Positions 40,560 through 51,942 are shown, counted from the first letter of the stretch. The stretch is 64,000 bases of DNA from Neoroseomonas eburnea (GCF_018129005.1 NZ_JAAEDL010000014.1:1-64000), one strand, 5' to 3'. Notes: a model not told the origin generated them from the sequence alone. A program made the numbers and translations.

Positions 40560-41243
40560 ATGCCCGATCTGCCCGACATCGCCGCCAACCTGGCAGCCAT
40601 CCGCGCCCGGATCGCCGAGGCCTGCACCCGCGCCGGCCGCCCGGCGGACAGCGTGACCCTCGTCGCCGTCTCCAAGACCCACCCGCAGGAGGCCGTGGTC
40701 GCTGCCCTCGCCGCCGGCCAGACCGTGTTCGGCGAGAACCGCGTGCAGGAGGCGGCGGCGAAGTTTCCCGGCCTGCGCGCCGCCCACCCGGCCATGCGCC
40801 TGCACATCATCGGCGGGCTGCAGACCAACAAGGCACGCGACGCCGTCGCCATCGCCGACGTCATCGAGAGCATCGACCGCCCCAGGCTTGCCGCCGCCAT
40901 CGCCGAGGCCATGAGGAAGGAAGGCCGCCGCCCGGACTGCCTCATCCAGGTCAACACCGGCGACGAGACGCAGAAATCCGGCGTGCCCCGCGCCGAGGCC
41001 GACGCCTTCATCCGTGCCGCGCAGGACGATTTCGGCCTGCCCGTCACCGGCCTGATGTGCATCCCGCCGGTCGACCAGGACCCGCGGCCGCATTTCGCCT
41101 ACCTGCGGGAACTGGCCGCGAGGCACGGCCTGCGCGAGCTCTCCATGGGGATGAGCGCGGATTTCGAGGCGGCGGTCGCCGAAGGCGCCACGCTGGTCCG
41201 CATCGGCACCGCCATCTTCGGCCACCGCCCCGCGCCTGCCTGA
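40560..41243 (+). CDS. YggS-family PLP homeostasis protein
   Basis: A 227-residue pyridoxal-phosphate-binding TIM barrel. The PLP lysine is in VTLVAVSKTHPQEAV; GENRVQEAAAKF, HIIGGLQTNKARDAV and ELSMGMSADFEAAVAEGATL are family signatures, with the phosphate loop in VRIGTAIFGHRP. It maintains PLP and amino-acid balance rather than catalysing a known turnover. trpS follows on the same strand after 72 bases. Confidence 0.94.
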   Translation: MPDLPDIAANLAAIRARIAEACTRAGRPADSVTLVAVSKTHPQEAVVAALAAGQTVFGENRVQEAAAKFPGLRAAHPAMRLHIIGGLQTNKARDAVAIADVIESIDRPRLAAAIAEAMRKEGRRPDCLIQVNTGDETQKSGVPRAEADAFIRAAQDDFGLPVTGLMCIPPVDQDPRPHFAYLRELAARHGLRELSMGMSADFEAAVAEGATLVRIGTAIFGHRPAPA

Positions 41244-41315
41244 TCCGGGGCGCTTGACGCGCCAGCCCTGGCGCGGGATCACGCCCGCCCACAGAAACCG
41301 GACGGTGCCTTCGCG

Positions 41316-42317
41316 ATGAGCCGCGTCTTCTCCGGCATCCAGCCCTCGGGCGTGCCCACCCTCGGCAACTATCTCGGCGCCATCCGCAACTGGGTGCCGC
41401 TGCAGGACACGCACGAGGCGATCTACTGCGTGGTCGACCTGCATGCGATCACCCAGTGGCAGGACCCGGCCGACCTGCGGCGCCAGACGCGGGAAATGGC
41501 CGCGGCGCTGATCGCCTGCGGCCTGGACCCCAAGCGCTGCACTCTGTTCGTCCAGTCCCATGTGCGCGCCCATGCGGAGCTCGCCTGGATCTTCAACTGC
41601 GTCGCCCGCCTCGGCTGGCTCAACCGCATGACGCAGTTCAAGGACAAGGCCGGCAAGGACCGCGAGGCCGCGTCGTCCGGCCTCTACGTCTATCCGAACC
41701 TGATGGCGGCCGACATCCATGCCTATCACGCGACCAAGGTGCCGGTCGGCGACGACCAGAAGCAGCACCTCGAACTCGCCAACGACATCGCGCAGAAGTT
41801 CAACCACGACTACGGCGTGGAGTTCTTCCCCAACATCGAGCCGCTGATCCAGGGCGTCGCCGCGCGCGTCATGTCGCTGCGCGACGGCTCGAAGAAGATG
41901 TCGAAGTCGGATCCCTCGGACCAGTCGCGCATCAACCTGACCGACGATGCCGACAGCATCGCCCAGAAGATCAAGCGGGCGAAGACCGACCCGGAGCCGC
42001 TGCCGGACCACCTGGCCGGCCTCGAAGGGCGGCCGGAGGCGCGCAACCTGGTGGGGATCTTCGCCGCCATCACCGGCACCCTGCCGGAGAACGTGCTGCG
42101 CGAGCACGGCGGGCAGGGCTTCGGCGCCTTCAAGAACACGCTGACGGAGGCCCTGGTCGACCACCTCTCGCCCATCGCGGCGGAGATGAGGCGGCTGCTT
42201 GAAGACCCGGCGGCGCTCGACGCGGCGCTGCGGCTGGGGGCGGAACGCGCCAGCGCGATCGCGGAACCGATCGTCACCAAGACGCGGGATATCGTCGGGT
42301 TTCTGCCCGCGCGGTGA
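41316..42317 (+). CDS. trpS: Tryptophanyl-tRNA synthetase
   Basis: A 333-residue class I synthetase. The HIGH-like signature is [19 protein letters not shown] and the KMSKS loop [34 protein letters not shown] is the conserved tryptophan-site region. Length is normal for the bacterial enzyme. It probably shares a transcript with the YggS-family gene and is followed by a strong hairpin. Confidence 0.96.
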   Translation: MSRVFSGIQPSGVPTLGNYLGAIRNWVPLQDTHEAIYCVVDLHAITQWQDPADLRRQTREMAAALIACGLDPKRCTLFVQSHVRAHAELAWIFNCVARLGWLNRMTQFKDKAGKDREAASSGLYVYPNLMAADIHAYHATKVPVGDDQKQHLELANDIAQKFNHDYGVEFFPNIEPLIQGVAARVMSLRDGSKKMSKSDPSDQSRINLTDDADSIAQKIKRAKTDPEPLPDHLAGLEGRPEARNLVGIFAAITGTLPENVLREHGGQGFGAFKNTLTEALVDHLSPIAAEMRRLLEDPAALDAALRLGAERASAIAEPIVTKTRDIVGFLPAR

Positions 42318-42329
42318 CGAAAGGAAAGG

Positions 42330-42353
42330 CCGGGGGAAGGGAACTTCCCCCGG
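42330..42353 (+). terminator. Hairpin downstream of trpS (repeat family B)
   Basis: Perfect ten-base arms CCGGGGGAAG and CTTCCCCCGG around GGAA, 12 bases after the trpS stop; followed by ACCTCCAACCTTCTTTGG, a short pyrimidine run. Confidence 0.65.
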
Positions 42354-42416
42354 ACCTCCAACCTTCTTTGGCTTCTGGAGGCCGACGGGCGGAGGAAACG
42401 CCGCCCGCCGGGAGTA

Positions 42417-43859
42417 TCAGCGGCCGGTGAGGATACGCTCGACCAGCTGCTTCACGGTCGGGATGAAGCCGTTCGAATAGAACGGGTCCTGGCCGAAGCG
42501 ATAGGCGTTGTGGCCGGCGAACATCAGGTTCCGCTCGAGCGCCCCGTCATGGCTGATGTCCTGCAGCGTCTTCTGGATGCAGAAGGACCGCGGGTCCGCC
42601 TTCTTGCCGTTCGAGAATTCCGGCTCGTGCTGCGACCAGTTGCTGAACCGGCACTGCGACAGGCAGCCCATGCAGTCGATCTGGTCCTGCACGATCTCCT
42701 GCGACTTCTCGGGCGTCACGAAGATCAGCGTGTTGTCGGGGGTGCGCATGGCCTCGACGAAGCCTTCCGCCTCCCACTGGTTCACCCGCGCCAGGTCGTG
42801 CGGCGCCAGGTACACCTTCCGCTTGCGCGGGCCGACGCCGTATTCGGCCAGATGCTCGCCCACCGGCTCGGTGGTGTAGGCGACCTGGCGCTCGTTGCGG
42901 TCCTCGAGCTCATGCAGGAATTCGTTGCGCACGGCGGAGGAATAGAAGCCGGTCGGCGAGAAGGGCTGCAACAGCACATCGCCCTTCTGCAAGGTCAGCA
43001 GCCGCTGCTTCCAGGCGTCGGAGATCGGACTCTCCTTCGTCACCAGCGGCCGGGTGCCGAACTGGAAGGCGACCGGCCCAAGCTCCGGGCTGTCGATCCA
43101 GTCCTCCCACTCCTCCAGCCACCAGACGCCGCCGGCCATGATGATCGGCACTTCGCCGAGGCCGAACTCGCGCATCTGCTGGCGCAGCTTCAGCACGCGG
43201 GGGAAGGGATCCTCGGGCTTCCGCGGATCCTCGGAATTCGACAGGCCGTTATGGCCGCCGGCCAGCCAGGGGTCCTCATAGACGACCCCGCCCAGCCATT
43301 CCCGCGTCTTGTGGTAGGCGCGCTTCCATAGCGCGCTGAAGGCGCGGGCGGAGGAGACGATGGGGTAATAGTGCACCCCGTAGTCGCGGGCGATGTCCGC
43401 GAGACGATAGGGCATGCCGGCACCGCAGGTGATGCCGTGAATGAGGCCCTTGGCCCCTTCCAGCATGCCGCGCGCGACGCGCTCCGCGCCCCCCATCTCC
43501 CACAGGATGTTGGCGTGGATGCGGCCCTTCCCGCCGGCCATGTCCCAGGCCTTCTTCGCCTGGGTGATGGCGCCGTCGATCGCGTAGCGCACGAGTTCCT
43601 CGTGCCGGTCGCGGCGGGTCTTGCCGTGATAGACTTGAGGAATCGGCCTGCCGTCCGCGTCGTAGGAATCGGCATTGACCGCGGAGAAGGTGCCGACCCC
43701 GCCAGAGGCCGCCCAGGCCCCGCAGGATGAACCGTTGGAGACGGAAACGCCCTTGCCGCCTTCCACCAGCGGCAGGACGTCCACACCCCCCATACGGATC
43801 GCGTTGATGGCCTTCAAGAACCGGCGCTCCCAGGGAACTTCATGACGGGAATATGGCAT
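42417..43859 (-). CDS. Nitronate monooxygenase-like flavoprotein
   Basis: A 480-residue FMN-dependent protein of the nitronate monooxygenase/2-nitropropane dioxygenase superfamily. ILWEMGGAERVARGMLEGAK, GVHYYPIVSSARAFSALW and VPIIMAGGVWWLEEW (the FMN-phosphate Gly) fit the barrel. It is longer than the usual 310-350 residues, and the C-terminal extension carries DCMGCLSQCRFSNWSQ and SFCIQKTL, a cysteine set that could bind an iron-sulfur cluster. Substrate unknown. It lies 46 bases from the pnp stop in the same direction. Confidence 0.8.
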   Translation of the reverse strand: MPYSRHEVPWERRFLKAINAIRMGGVDVLPLVEGGKGVSVSNGSSCGAWAASGGVGTFSAVNADSYDADGRPIPQVYHGKTRRDRHEELVRYAIDGAITQAKKAWDMAGGKGRIHANILWEMGGAERVARGMLEGAKGLIHGITCGAGMPYRLADIARDYGVHYYPIVSSARAFSALWKRAYHKTREWLGGVVYEDPWLAGGHNGLSNSEDPRKPEDPFPRVLKLRQQMREFGLGEVPIIMAGGVWWLEEWEDWIDSPELGPVAFQFGTRPLVTKESPISDAWKQRLLTLQKGDVLLQPFSPTGFYSSAVRNEFLHELEDRNERQVAYTTEPVGEHLAEYGVGPRKRKVYLAPHDLARVNQWEAEGFVEAMRTPDNTLIFVTPEKSQEIVQDQIDCMGCLSQCRFSNWSQHEPEFSNGKKADPRSFCIQKTLQDISHDGALERNLMFAGHNAYRFGQDPFYSNGFIPTVKQLVERILTGR

Positions 43860-43905
43860 CGGCCAGGGCCCCTGTGCAGGGCCCCGGCCGCACCGGGTCC
43901 GGTTG

Positions 43906-46137
<2,232 letters not shown>

Positions 46138-46512
46138 TCGGTCGTCCTCTTGGGCGCCGTGCCCCCCTGGGCCCGGCGCGGACCGTGCCAGCCCTTCCTT
46201 CGGGCGATGGCACGGCGCGATGGGGCCGAATTCGGCCCCGGGATGCGACGCGGAGGGCGAAACAGGTCGGGACCGGGGGTCCAGGACCAAGGGCCGGTGT
46301 GTCGGCGTCTCGGGCGGCATGGGGTGGGCCCATCGCGCATCGCGCGACGGGAAGGCCGCCCATGTGGCCGGAAACGCCGCTCGGTCCGGTCCGGGTCCCG
46401 CGGCTTTCTCTGTCGGCCCGCCGCGGTCGCGGCGGTTGGCGCGCCGGCATCCGGCCGGACGTCACCGGGCGCCCATATGGCGTGGTTTCGGGGAAAACGC
46501 CATCGGAAACTC
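46138..46512 (-). promoter_or_regulatory. pnp leader with stem-loops
   Basis: No gene in this stretch. Close to pnp lie two strong hairpins: CCGTGCCA-GCCC...GGGC-GA-TGGCACGG (46183-46215) and the perfect 18-base palindrome GGGGCCGAATTCGGCCCC (46222-46239). In other bacteria the pnp leader folds into an RNase III target used in autoregulation; a like role here is inferred. The rest of the stretch shows nothing I recognise. Confidence 0.5.
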
Positions 46513-46664
46513 CCCGGGGAGGGCGCTGCCCTCCCCCGACCCCTCCCGCCAAAGGCCGAAAGGCCTCTGGACACCGGGATTTTATTGGCTTGGGGGTTCC
46601 AAGGGCCCTTAGGCCCTTGGCGGGGTGAGGTCCGGAGAGGGGCGGCGCCCCTCTCCGGCGCGGC
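46513..46664. repeat. Intergenic repeat family A, compact copy running into the AraC-type gene
   Basis: Left part: a GGGAGGGCGCTGCCCTCCC hairpin, CCCGCCAAAGG and GGCCGAAAGGCC. Right part: GGTTCCAAGGGCCCTTAGGC, GGCGGGGTGAGGTCCGGAGA and GAGGGGCGGCGCCCCTC. About 35 AT-richer bases (GGGATTTTATTGGCTTGGGG) separate them. The right part overlaps the last codons of the AraC-family gene. Confidence 0.7.
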
Positions 46665-47457
46665 CCGGCGTCGTCCCGAACGCCGCGCGAAATGCCGCCC
46701 CGAATGCCGGCGCGCTGGCGTACCCCACGGAAGCGGCGGCCCGTGCCGGCGGTACTCCATTGGCCAGCAGTGCCGCCGCTTCCGCCATGCGCAGCGCCTG
46801 CCGCCAGCGGGCGAAGCCCAACCCGGTCTCCGCCTGGAACAGCCGGCGCAGGGTGCGCGGGCTGGCACCGGTTTCGGCTGCCCAGTCCTCGAGTGTCAGC
46901 GGGCTCGCCGGATCCGCCGCCAGCGCCGCGACCAGGCGCAGCAGCCGGGGGTCGCGCGGCTGCGGCACCGACAGGGGCAGGGTTGGCGCACGGGCGATCT
47001 CTTCCAGGATCAGTGCAGCCAAGTGCCCGCCGCGGCCCTGCTCGTCCCATTCCAACGGCTCGGCGCAGGCGGCGAGGATCAATTCCCGCAGCAGTGGCGA
47101 CACCGAGAGCACCGCCGGGCGCTCGGGCCCCGCGCGCCGGGCGGCGTCTGCCCGCAGGAACAGCGCGCGCATCGCCAGGCCGCTTGGCACCGCCACCGCA
47201 TGCGGCAGCCCTGCCGGCAGCCAGAGCGCCCGCGCGGGCGGCACGGTGAAGCGCGCCGCGTCGGTGGTGACCCGCATGATCCCGGCTGTCGCGTAGAGAA
47301 GCTGTGCGCGGTCGTGGCTGTGCGGCGGGATGTCCTCCCCTTCCGCGTAGTCCCACGCGAAGGCCGCCAGCGGCCGGTCGACGCGGTCCTGTGGCAGGTC
47401 GCTCCGCGGGGCCGAAGTCTGGCCGTCCAACGACAGAATTTGGCCTGACGTCGCCAT
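46609..47457 (-). CDS. AraC-family transcriptional regulator
   Basis: A 282-residue regulator with an N-terminal cupin-like sensor (EGEDIPPHSHDRAQLLYATA with metal-type His residues; WLPAGLPHAV) and a C-terminal double helix-turn-helix (SPLTLEDWAAETGASPRTLR; GYASAPAFGAAFRAAFGTTP). After FGTTPG, where the domain normally ends, the last 17 or so residues (GEGRRPSPDLTPPRA) are encoded by repeat family A. It is divergent from an MFS gene 54 bases away and probably controls it. Confidence 0.9.
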   Translation of the reverse strand: MATSGQILSLDGQTSAPRSDLPQDRVDRPLAAFAWDYAEGEDIPPHSHDRAQLLYATAGIMRVTTDAARFTVPPARALWLPAGLPHAVAVPSGLAMRALFLRADAARRAGPERPAVLSVSPLLRELILAACAEPLEWDEQGRGGHLAALILEEIARAPTLPLSVPQPRDPRLLRLVAALAADPASPLTLEDWAAETGASPRTLRRLFQAETGLGFARWRQALRMAEAAALLANGVPPARAAASVGYASAPAFGAAFRAAFGTTPGRAGEGRRPSPDLTPPRA

Positions 47458-47511
47458 GGGGCCAGATTAGTCTGCCTCCAGGCCGCGACGGAAGCGGCAA
47501 GAGGAACCGCC

Positions 47512-48762
47512 ATGACCCCGGCCACGCGCCAGGTGGTGTTCATCAACGCCGCCCACAGCTTCACCCATTACTGCCTGCTGATCCTGGCGACCGCCGTGCT
47601 TGCCATGGTGACACAGGAACGCGACCGCTTCGGCGCGGACTATGGACCGATCCTGGCACTCGGGACGGCGATGTTCGTCACCTATGGCCTTGGCGCGCTG
47701 CCGATGGGCTGGCTCGCCGCGAAGTTCGGGCGCAAGGCGCTGATGTCGGCCTTCTTCCTCGGCACCGGCTTCTTCATGGCGATGGCGGGGCTGATGGACA
47801 GCCCCGCCGGGGTTGGCGTGGCGCTTGGGCTGATGGGCTGCTTTTCGGCCATCTACCATCCGATCGGCACCGCCGTGCTGGTGGAGGCCGCCGGCGAGCG
47901 CGTCGGCCGCGCCATGGGCATCAACGGCGTGTTCGGCAATCTCGGCGTGGCGACGGCACCGATCGTCACCGCCTTCGTCGCGGCGACCTTCGGCTGGCGC
48001 TGGGCTTTCATCGCCCCCGGCGTCGCCTGCTTCCTGGTCGGCCTGCTCTACCTGCGGGAGCCCGAATTCGACGCCGTGAAGGCCGGCGGCGGTGCGCGCC
48101 CCTTCCCGGAGATCCCGCGCGCCGTCGTGCGCCGCGCGGTGACCATCCTGCTCGCCATCGCCGCGGTCTCGGGGCTGGTGTTCAATGCCTACACCCTGCT
48201 GATCCCGAAGCTGATGGAGGAGCGGCTGGCGAACAGTCCGGATCTCCTGCCGGTGGTCGGGCTGCTGGCCTTCCTCGCCACCATCTGCGGCGGCGTGACG
48301 CAGTTCACCGTGGGGCGGATGATCGACAGCCGCACGCTCAAGCGTGTCTTCATGCCGCTCGGCCTGGCGGTGGTGCCGGGGTTGATAGCGCTGTCCTTCC
48401 TCGACGGCTGGGCGGTGCTGCCGGTGGCTGGCCTGGTCGCCGCCTGCGTCTTCGGCCAGGTGACGGTGAACGAGACGATGACCGCCCGCTACGTGGCGCC
48501 GGAACTGCGGGCCAAGCTCTATTCCATCCGCTTCACCATCGGCTTCCTCGGCGCCGCGGTCGCTTCCCCGCTGGTCGGCTTCCTGCACGAGGCGACCGGC
48601 TCGCTCGCCGTCGCCATGCTCGTGCTCGCCGCGGTGGCCGGCGTCACTCTGGTCTGCGCTTTCGCCTTTCCGGACCGGCAGGAGGAGCTGAAGCCCGAGC
48701 TCTGGGCCATGGCGCCGGAACGCGCCGGCGAGCGCAACCGCGGCCCGCTGCCGGCCGAGTGA
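47512..48762 (+). CDS. MFS transporter
   Basis: A 416-residue major facilitator with about twelve hydrophobic segments, starting VVFINAAHSFTHYCLLILAT. The loop 2-3 motif appears as GWLAAKFGRKALMSAFFLGT (G-x-L-x-D-R-x-G-R-K type). The overall look, including the opening NAAHSFTHY, resembles fosmidomycin-resistance-type exporters, but substrate cannot be assigned. The divergent AraC regulator suggests inducible efflux. Inner membrane. Confidence 0.88.
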   Translation: MTPATRQVVFINAAHSFTHYCLLILATAVLAMVTQERDRFGADYGPILALGTAMFVTYGLGALPMGWLAAKFGRKALMSAFFLGTGFFMAMAGLMDSPAGVGVALGLMGCFSAIYHPIGTAVLVEAAGERVGRAMGINGVFGNLGVATAPIVTAFVAATFGWRWAFIAPGVACFLVGLLYLREPEFDAVKAGGGARPFPEIPRAVVRRAVTILLAIAAVSGLVFNAYTLLIPKLMEERLANSPDLLPVVGLLAFLATICGGVTQFTVGRMIDSRTLKRVFMPLGLAVVPGLIALSFLDGWAVLPVAGLVAACVFGQVTVNETMTARYVAPELRAKLYSIRFTIGFLGAAVASPLVGFLHEATGSLAVAMLVLAAVAGVTLVCAFAFPDRQEELKPELWAMAPERAGERNRGPLPAE

Positions 48763-48902
48763 TGCCGTCGAACCTCGCTGCCCTCGCTGCCGTGTCGGCG
48801 GCACGGCGCGAAGGTATCGCCTGCAGGGCTGGTATGGCGGCTGCGCGCGGAACCAGGATCGTCACCGCGGGTCCGCCGGAAGCCAAGCCGGCTTGAGGTC
48901 CT

Positions 48903-49244
48903 TCAGCCTCCGCGGCGTTCCGCGAGCGCGCGCAGCGCATCGCGCACCAGCGCCTCGGCGAATTCGGCGACGGCGCGCCAAGGCGGGCCGACCGCCGGCG
49001 CCGCGCTGCCCAGCGGAAAGATGGTGACCAAAGGCGGCGCGGCCGCACCCGGCTGCGGGCCACGCCACTGGACGCGAACCATTGCCGCACCCGGCAGGCG
49101 TTCCACCGCGAGACGGGCAGCGGCCTCGACCGCGCGACCCTGCTCGGCCAGGCCGTGGCTGTCGAGCAGGTCCTGTGAGAGTGTGACCAGTGCATCGAAG
49201 CCTAGCCTCGAAGCCCGACCGGCGTCGTCCGTGGGGCGGTGCAT
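48903..49244 (-). CDS. Hypothetical protein
   Basis: A possible 113-residue protein, not recognised. LTLSQDLLDSHGLAEQGRAV-like helices are followed by a short beta region (AAMVRVQWRGP, LVTIFPLG) and a final helix EFAEALVRDALRALAERR. It starts from ATG at 49244, divergent from aroE 121 bases away. Composition matches real genes around it. I cannot propose a function. Confidence 0.55.
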   Translation of the reverse strand: MHRPTDDAGRASRLGFDALVTLSQDLLDSHGLAEQGRAVEAAARLAVERLPGAAMVRVQWRGPQPGAAAPPLVTIFPLGSAAPAVGPPWRAVAEFAEALVRDALRALAERRGG

Positions 49245-49365
49245 GATGCGGGTGGTAGCCTGTCAGCCGCCCCACCGCGAGTGTCTCGCCGTGTCAAGGA
49301 CGCGTGGGACCGGCGGCTCGGAGGTCGATCTTGCATCCTCGGCGCCAACGCGGCTTTCTGCGCAC

Positions 49366-50211
49366 ATGCGTCTGCTCACCGGTCACGCGCGCCTTGCCGG
49401 GGTTCTCGGCTGGCCCGTCTCGCATTCCCGCTCGCCCCGCCTGCATGGCTATTGGCTCGAAACCCTCGGCATCGATGGGGCCTACCTGCCGCTCCCCGTT
49501 CATCCCGAGCACTTCGCCTCGGCGGTCCAGGCACTCGCCGATCTCGGCTTCCGCGGTGCCAACGTCACCATCCCGCACAAGCAGGCGGCCTTCGACGCCT
49601 GCGATGCAGTGGACGCCTCCGCCCTCCGCGCCGGCGCGGTGAACACGCTGGTTTTCCGCGATGGCCGCATCGAAGGTTCCAACACCGACGGCTTCGGCTT
49701 CCTGGAGAGCGTGCGGGAGCAGGCGCCGGGATGGTCCGCCGCCGACGGGCCTGCCGTGCTCCTCGGGGCCGGCGGGGCGGCACGGGCGGTCGCGGCGGCG
49801 CTGCTCGATGCCGGCTGCCCGCGCGTGACGCTCGTCAACCGAAGCGTCGCGCGGGCCGAGGCGCTGGCACGCGACCTTGGCGGCGCGATCGACGTCGCCG
49901 CCGAGGCGCCGCTTGGCGGCGCGGCGTTGCTAGTGAACACCACCTCCCTCGGCATGCAGGGGCAGCCGCCGCTCGCGATCGACCTGGCGCCGCTCGCGGC
50001 ATCTTCCGTGGTGGCGGACATCGTCTACGTGCCGCTCGAGACGCCGCTGCTCGCCGCGGCGCGGGCACATGGCCTGCGCGCGGTGGACGGGCTCGGCATG
50101 CTGCTGCACCAGGCGCGGCCGGGCTTCGAAGCCTGGTTCGGGGTCGCCCCGCGCGTCGATGCGGCGCTCCGTGCCACCGTCGCCACCGATATCCCGAAGA
50201 CCGCGGCATGA
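49366..50211 (+). CDS. aroE: Shikimate dehydrogenase
   Basis: A 281-residue NADPH enzyme of the shikimate pathway. Substrate-binding residues are in GWPVSHSRSPRLHGYWL and the catalytic Lys in GANVTIPHKQAAF, with NTDGFGF; the NADP fold shows LLGAGGAARAVAAAL and NRSVARAEAL. Start MRLLTGHARLAGVLG fits the family opening. It overlaps coaE as ATGA. aroE-coaE-dnaQ is a conserved origin-proximal block in Alphaproteobacteria. Confidence 0.95.
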   Translation: MRLLTGHARLAGVLGWPVSHSRSPRLHGYWLETLGIDGAYLPLPVHPEHFASAVQALADLGFRGANVTIPHKQAAFDACDAVDASALRAGAVNTLVFRDGRIEGSNTDGFGFLESVREQAPGWSAADGPAVLLGAGGAARAVAAALLDAGCPRVTLVNRSVARAEALARDLGGAIDVAAEAPLGGAALLVNTTSLGMQGQPPLAIDLAPLAASSVVADIVYVPLETPLLAAARAHGLRAVDGLGMLLHQARPGFEAWFGVAPRVDAALRATVATDIPKTAA

Positions 50212-50810
50212 TCGTTCTCGGCCTCACCGGCGGGATCGGAATGGGCAAGTCCACCGCTTCCGCCACCTTCCGCCGCCTCGGCGTGCCGGTCTTCGACGCC
50301 GACGCCGCGGTGCATGCCTTGCAGGCCCCGGGTGGCCGCGCGGTCGGACCGATCGGCGCGGCCTTTCCCGGCGCCGTGACGCAGGGACGGGTCAACCGGG
50401 AAGTGCTGCGCCGCGCCGTGCTCGGCAATGATGCCGCGCTCAAGCGCCTCGAAAGCATCGTCCATCCGCTGGTCCGCGACGAGGAACGCCGCTTCCTCGC
50501 CGCAGCGCGGCGAGCCAGGCGCCGCATCGTGGTCCTCGATGTGCCCCTGCTGTTCGAAACAGGGGGCGAGAAGCGGGTGGACCAGGTCGTCGTCGTCTCC
50601 GCGCCGCCCGCCGTGCAACGCGTGCGAGTCCTGCAGCGCGGCGGCATGACGGAGGAACGCCTCGCCGCCATCCGTGCCCGCCAGATGCCCGACCGCGAGA
50701 AGCGCCGCCGGGCCGACCACGTGGTGCAGGCGGGAATCAGCCGGTACTTCGCCCAGGCGGCGATCCGTCGGCTGGTGCTGCGGTTGCGCGGCGCCGCTCC
50801 AATCCGTTGA
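50208..50810 (+). CDS. coaE: Dephospho-CoA kinase
   Basis: A 200-residue P-loop kinase for the last step of coenzyme A synthesis. The P-loop is VLGLTGGIGMGKSTASATF, followed by VFDADAAVHAL (substrate Asp), IVVLDVPLLFETG and the LID Arg pair RARQMPDREKRRRADHVV. It is translationally coupled to aroE. A GGGGC-AGA-GCCCC hairpin lies in the 66-base gap before dnaQ. Confidence 0.95.
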   Translation: MIVLGLTGGIGMGKSTASATFRRLGVPVFDADAAVHALQAPGGRAVGPIGAAFPGAVTQGRVNREVLRRAVLGNDAALKRLESIVHPLVRDEERRFLAAARRARRRIVVLDVPLLFETGGEKRVDQVVVVSAPPAVQRVRVLQRGGMTEERLAAIRARQMPDREKRRRADHVVQAGISRYFAQAAIRRLVLRLRGAAPIR

Positions 50811-50876
50811 AGGCTTTCCGGGCCCCGATGGCGTCCGGGGGCAGAGCCCCGGCCCGTTTCCTGCTAGCTTCGCCGC

Positions 50877-51578
50877 ATGCGCCAGATCGTCTTGGACACC
50901 GAAACCACGGGCCTGGAACCTTCCCAGGGCGACCGTGTCATCGAAGTCGCCGCTGTCGAGTTGGTCAACCTGCTGCCGACCGGCGCCACCTTCCACTGCC
51001 TGGTCGACCCGGAGCGCGACATTCCCGCCGAGGCCACCCGAGTCCACGGCTTCACCAATGGCGACCTGGCCGGCAAGCCGAAATTCTCCGAGATCGCGGA
51101 AGACATGCTCGCCTTCCTCGGTGATGCCCCGATCATCGCCCACAATGCGCCCTTCGATTTCGGCTTCCTCGATGCGGAACTGACCCGCGCCGGCCGCCCG
51201 CCGCTCGACCGGACCCGCATGGTCGACAGCCTGGCCATCGCCAAGGAACGCTACCCCGGCATGCCCAACAGCCTGGACGCACTGTGCCGGCGCCTCGGCA
51301 TCGACAACTCGATGCGCAGTTCGCACAATGCGATCCTGGACTGCAGGCTGCTTGCACAGGTCTACCTGGAACTGATGGGAGGCAAGCAGCCAGGACTCGA
51401 ACTGGCGGCGTCCATCCGGACGGCGGGGCCAGTGCTGGCCGCGGAGACCGTGAGCTGGACACCTCGCCCGATCCTGGTGCCGGAGGAACGCGCGGTGGCG
51501 CATGCCGCCTTCGTCGGCAGCAAGGTGAAGGAGGCGCTCTGGCTGCAGCCGCCCTTCGCTCCAGGGAAGGATGGGTGA
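50877..51578 (+). CDS. dnaQ: DNA polymerase III subunit epsilon
   Basis: A 233-residue proofreading 3'-5' exonuclease. DEDDh motifs: IVLDTETTGLEPSQGDRVIE (Exo I), APIIAHNAPFDFGFLDAEL (Exo II), and HNAILDCRLLAQVYLEL (Exo III with catalytic His-Asp). The C-terminal segment (VPEERAVAHAAFVGSKV) resembles the polymerase-binding tail. Third gene of aroE-coaE-dnaQ; followed by a repeat C unit. Confidence 0.95.
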   Translation: MRQIVLDTETTGLEPSQGDRVIEVAAVELVNLLPTGATFHCLVDPERDIPAEATRVHGFTNGDLAGKPKFSEIAEDMLAFLGDAPIIAHNAPFDFGFLDAELTRAGRPPLDRTRMVDSLAIAKERYPGMPNSLDALCRRLGIDNSMRSSHNAILDCRLLAQVYLELMGGKQPGLELAASIRTAGPVLAAETVSWTPRPILVPEERAVAHAAFVGSKVKEALWLQPPFAPGKDG

Positions 51579-51914
51579 ACCGTCGGGGCCCTCCCCCTCG
51601 AACACCCGGCAAGAAACTCGGCTTCCTGCACCTTCGGCGGAATTCGGTCGTCATACCGGCTATTGCGCCGTGTCAGCCGAAGGGAGCAGTTCGAAACTTC
51701 GCGCACCCCCGATCAGGGCTGCTCTTCTTTCCAGGGTTCCACGCAGATCTCGGTTTCCAAGGTCCTCTTGGAGCCTGGCGGCGAGGATCCGAGCCGGGCG
51801 GAACCTCCTCGCCGCGGCCGCACCGACGCGCTTCCGTCGCCTTGCTGGAAGCGGCTGCCGCGCACCTTGCCTCACGGCAACCGCTCCAGCCTCTTGTTTT
51901 CGCGAGCATCTTTG
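51579..51914. repeat. Intergenic repeats after dnaQ
   Basis: No gene is seen. 51580-51645 repeats the sequence after parB (CCCTCCCCCTCGAACACCCG, GAAACTCGGCTTCCTGCACC; family C). 51755-51805 is a degenerate family A arm (GGTTTCCAAGGTCCTCTTGG). The rest is unassigned. Confidence 0.55.
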
Positions 51915-51942
51915 CCCGATCAGGTGATTCCACCTGATCGGG
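51915..51942 (-). terminator. Hairpin downstream of hemE (repeat family D)
   Basis: Perfect 12-base arms CCCGATCAGGTG and CACCTGATCGGG with a four-base loop, seven bases past the hemE stop. On the minus strand it follows TAGAGCAGATC, the same prefix as the unit at 40188, and the loop is GAAT in both. Confidence 0.7.
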
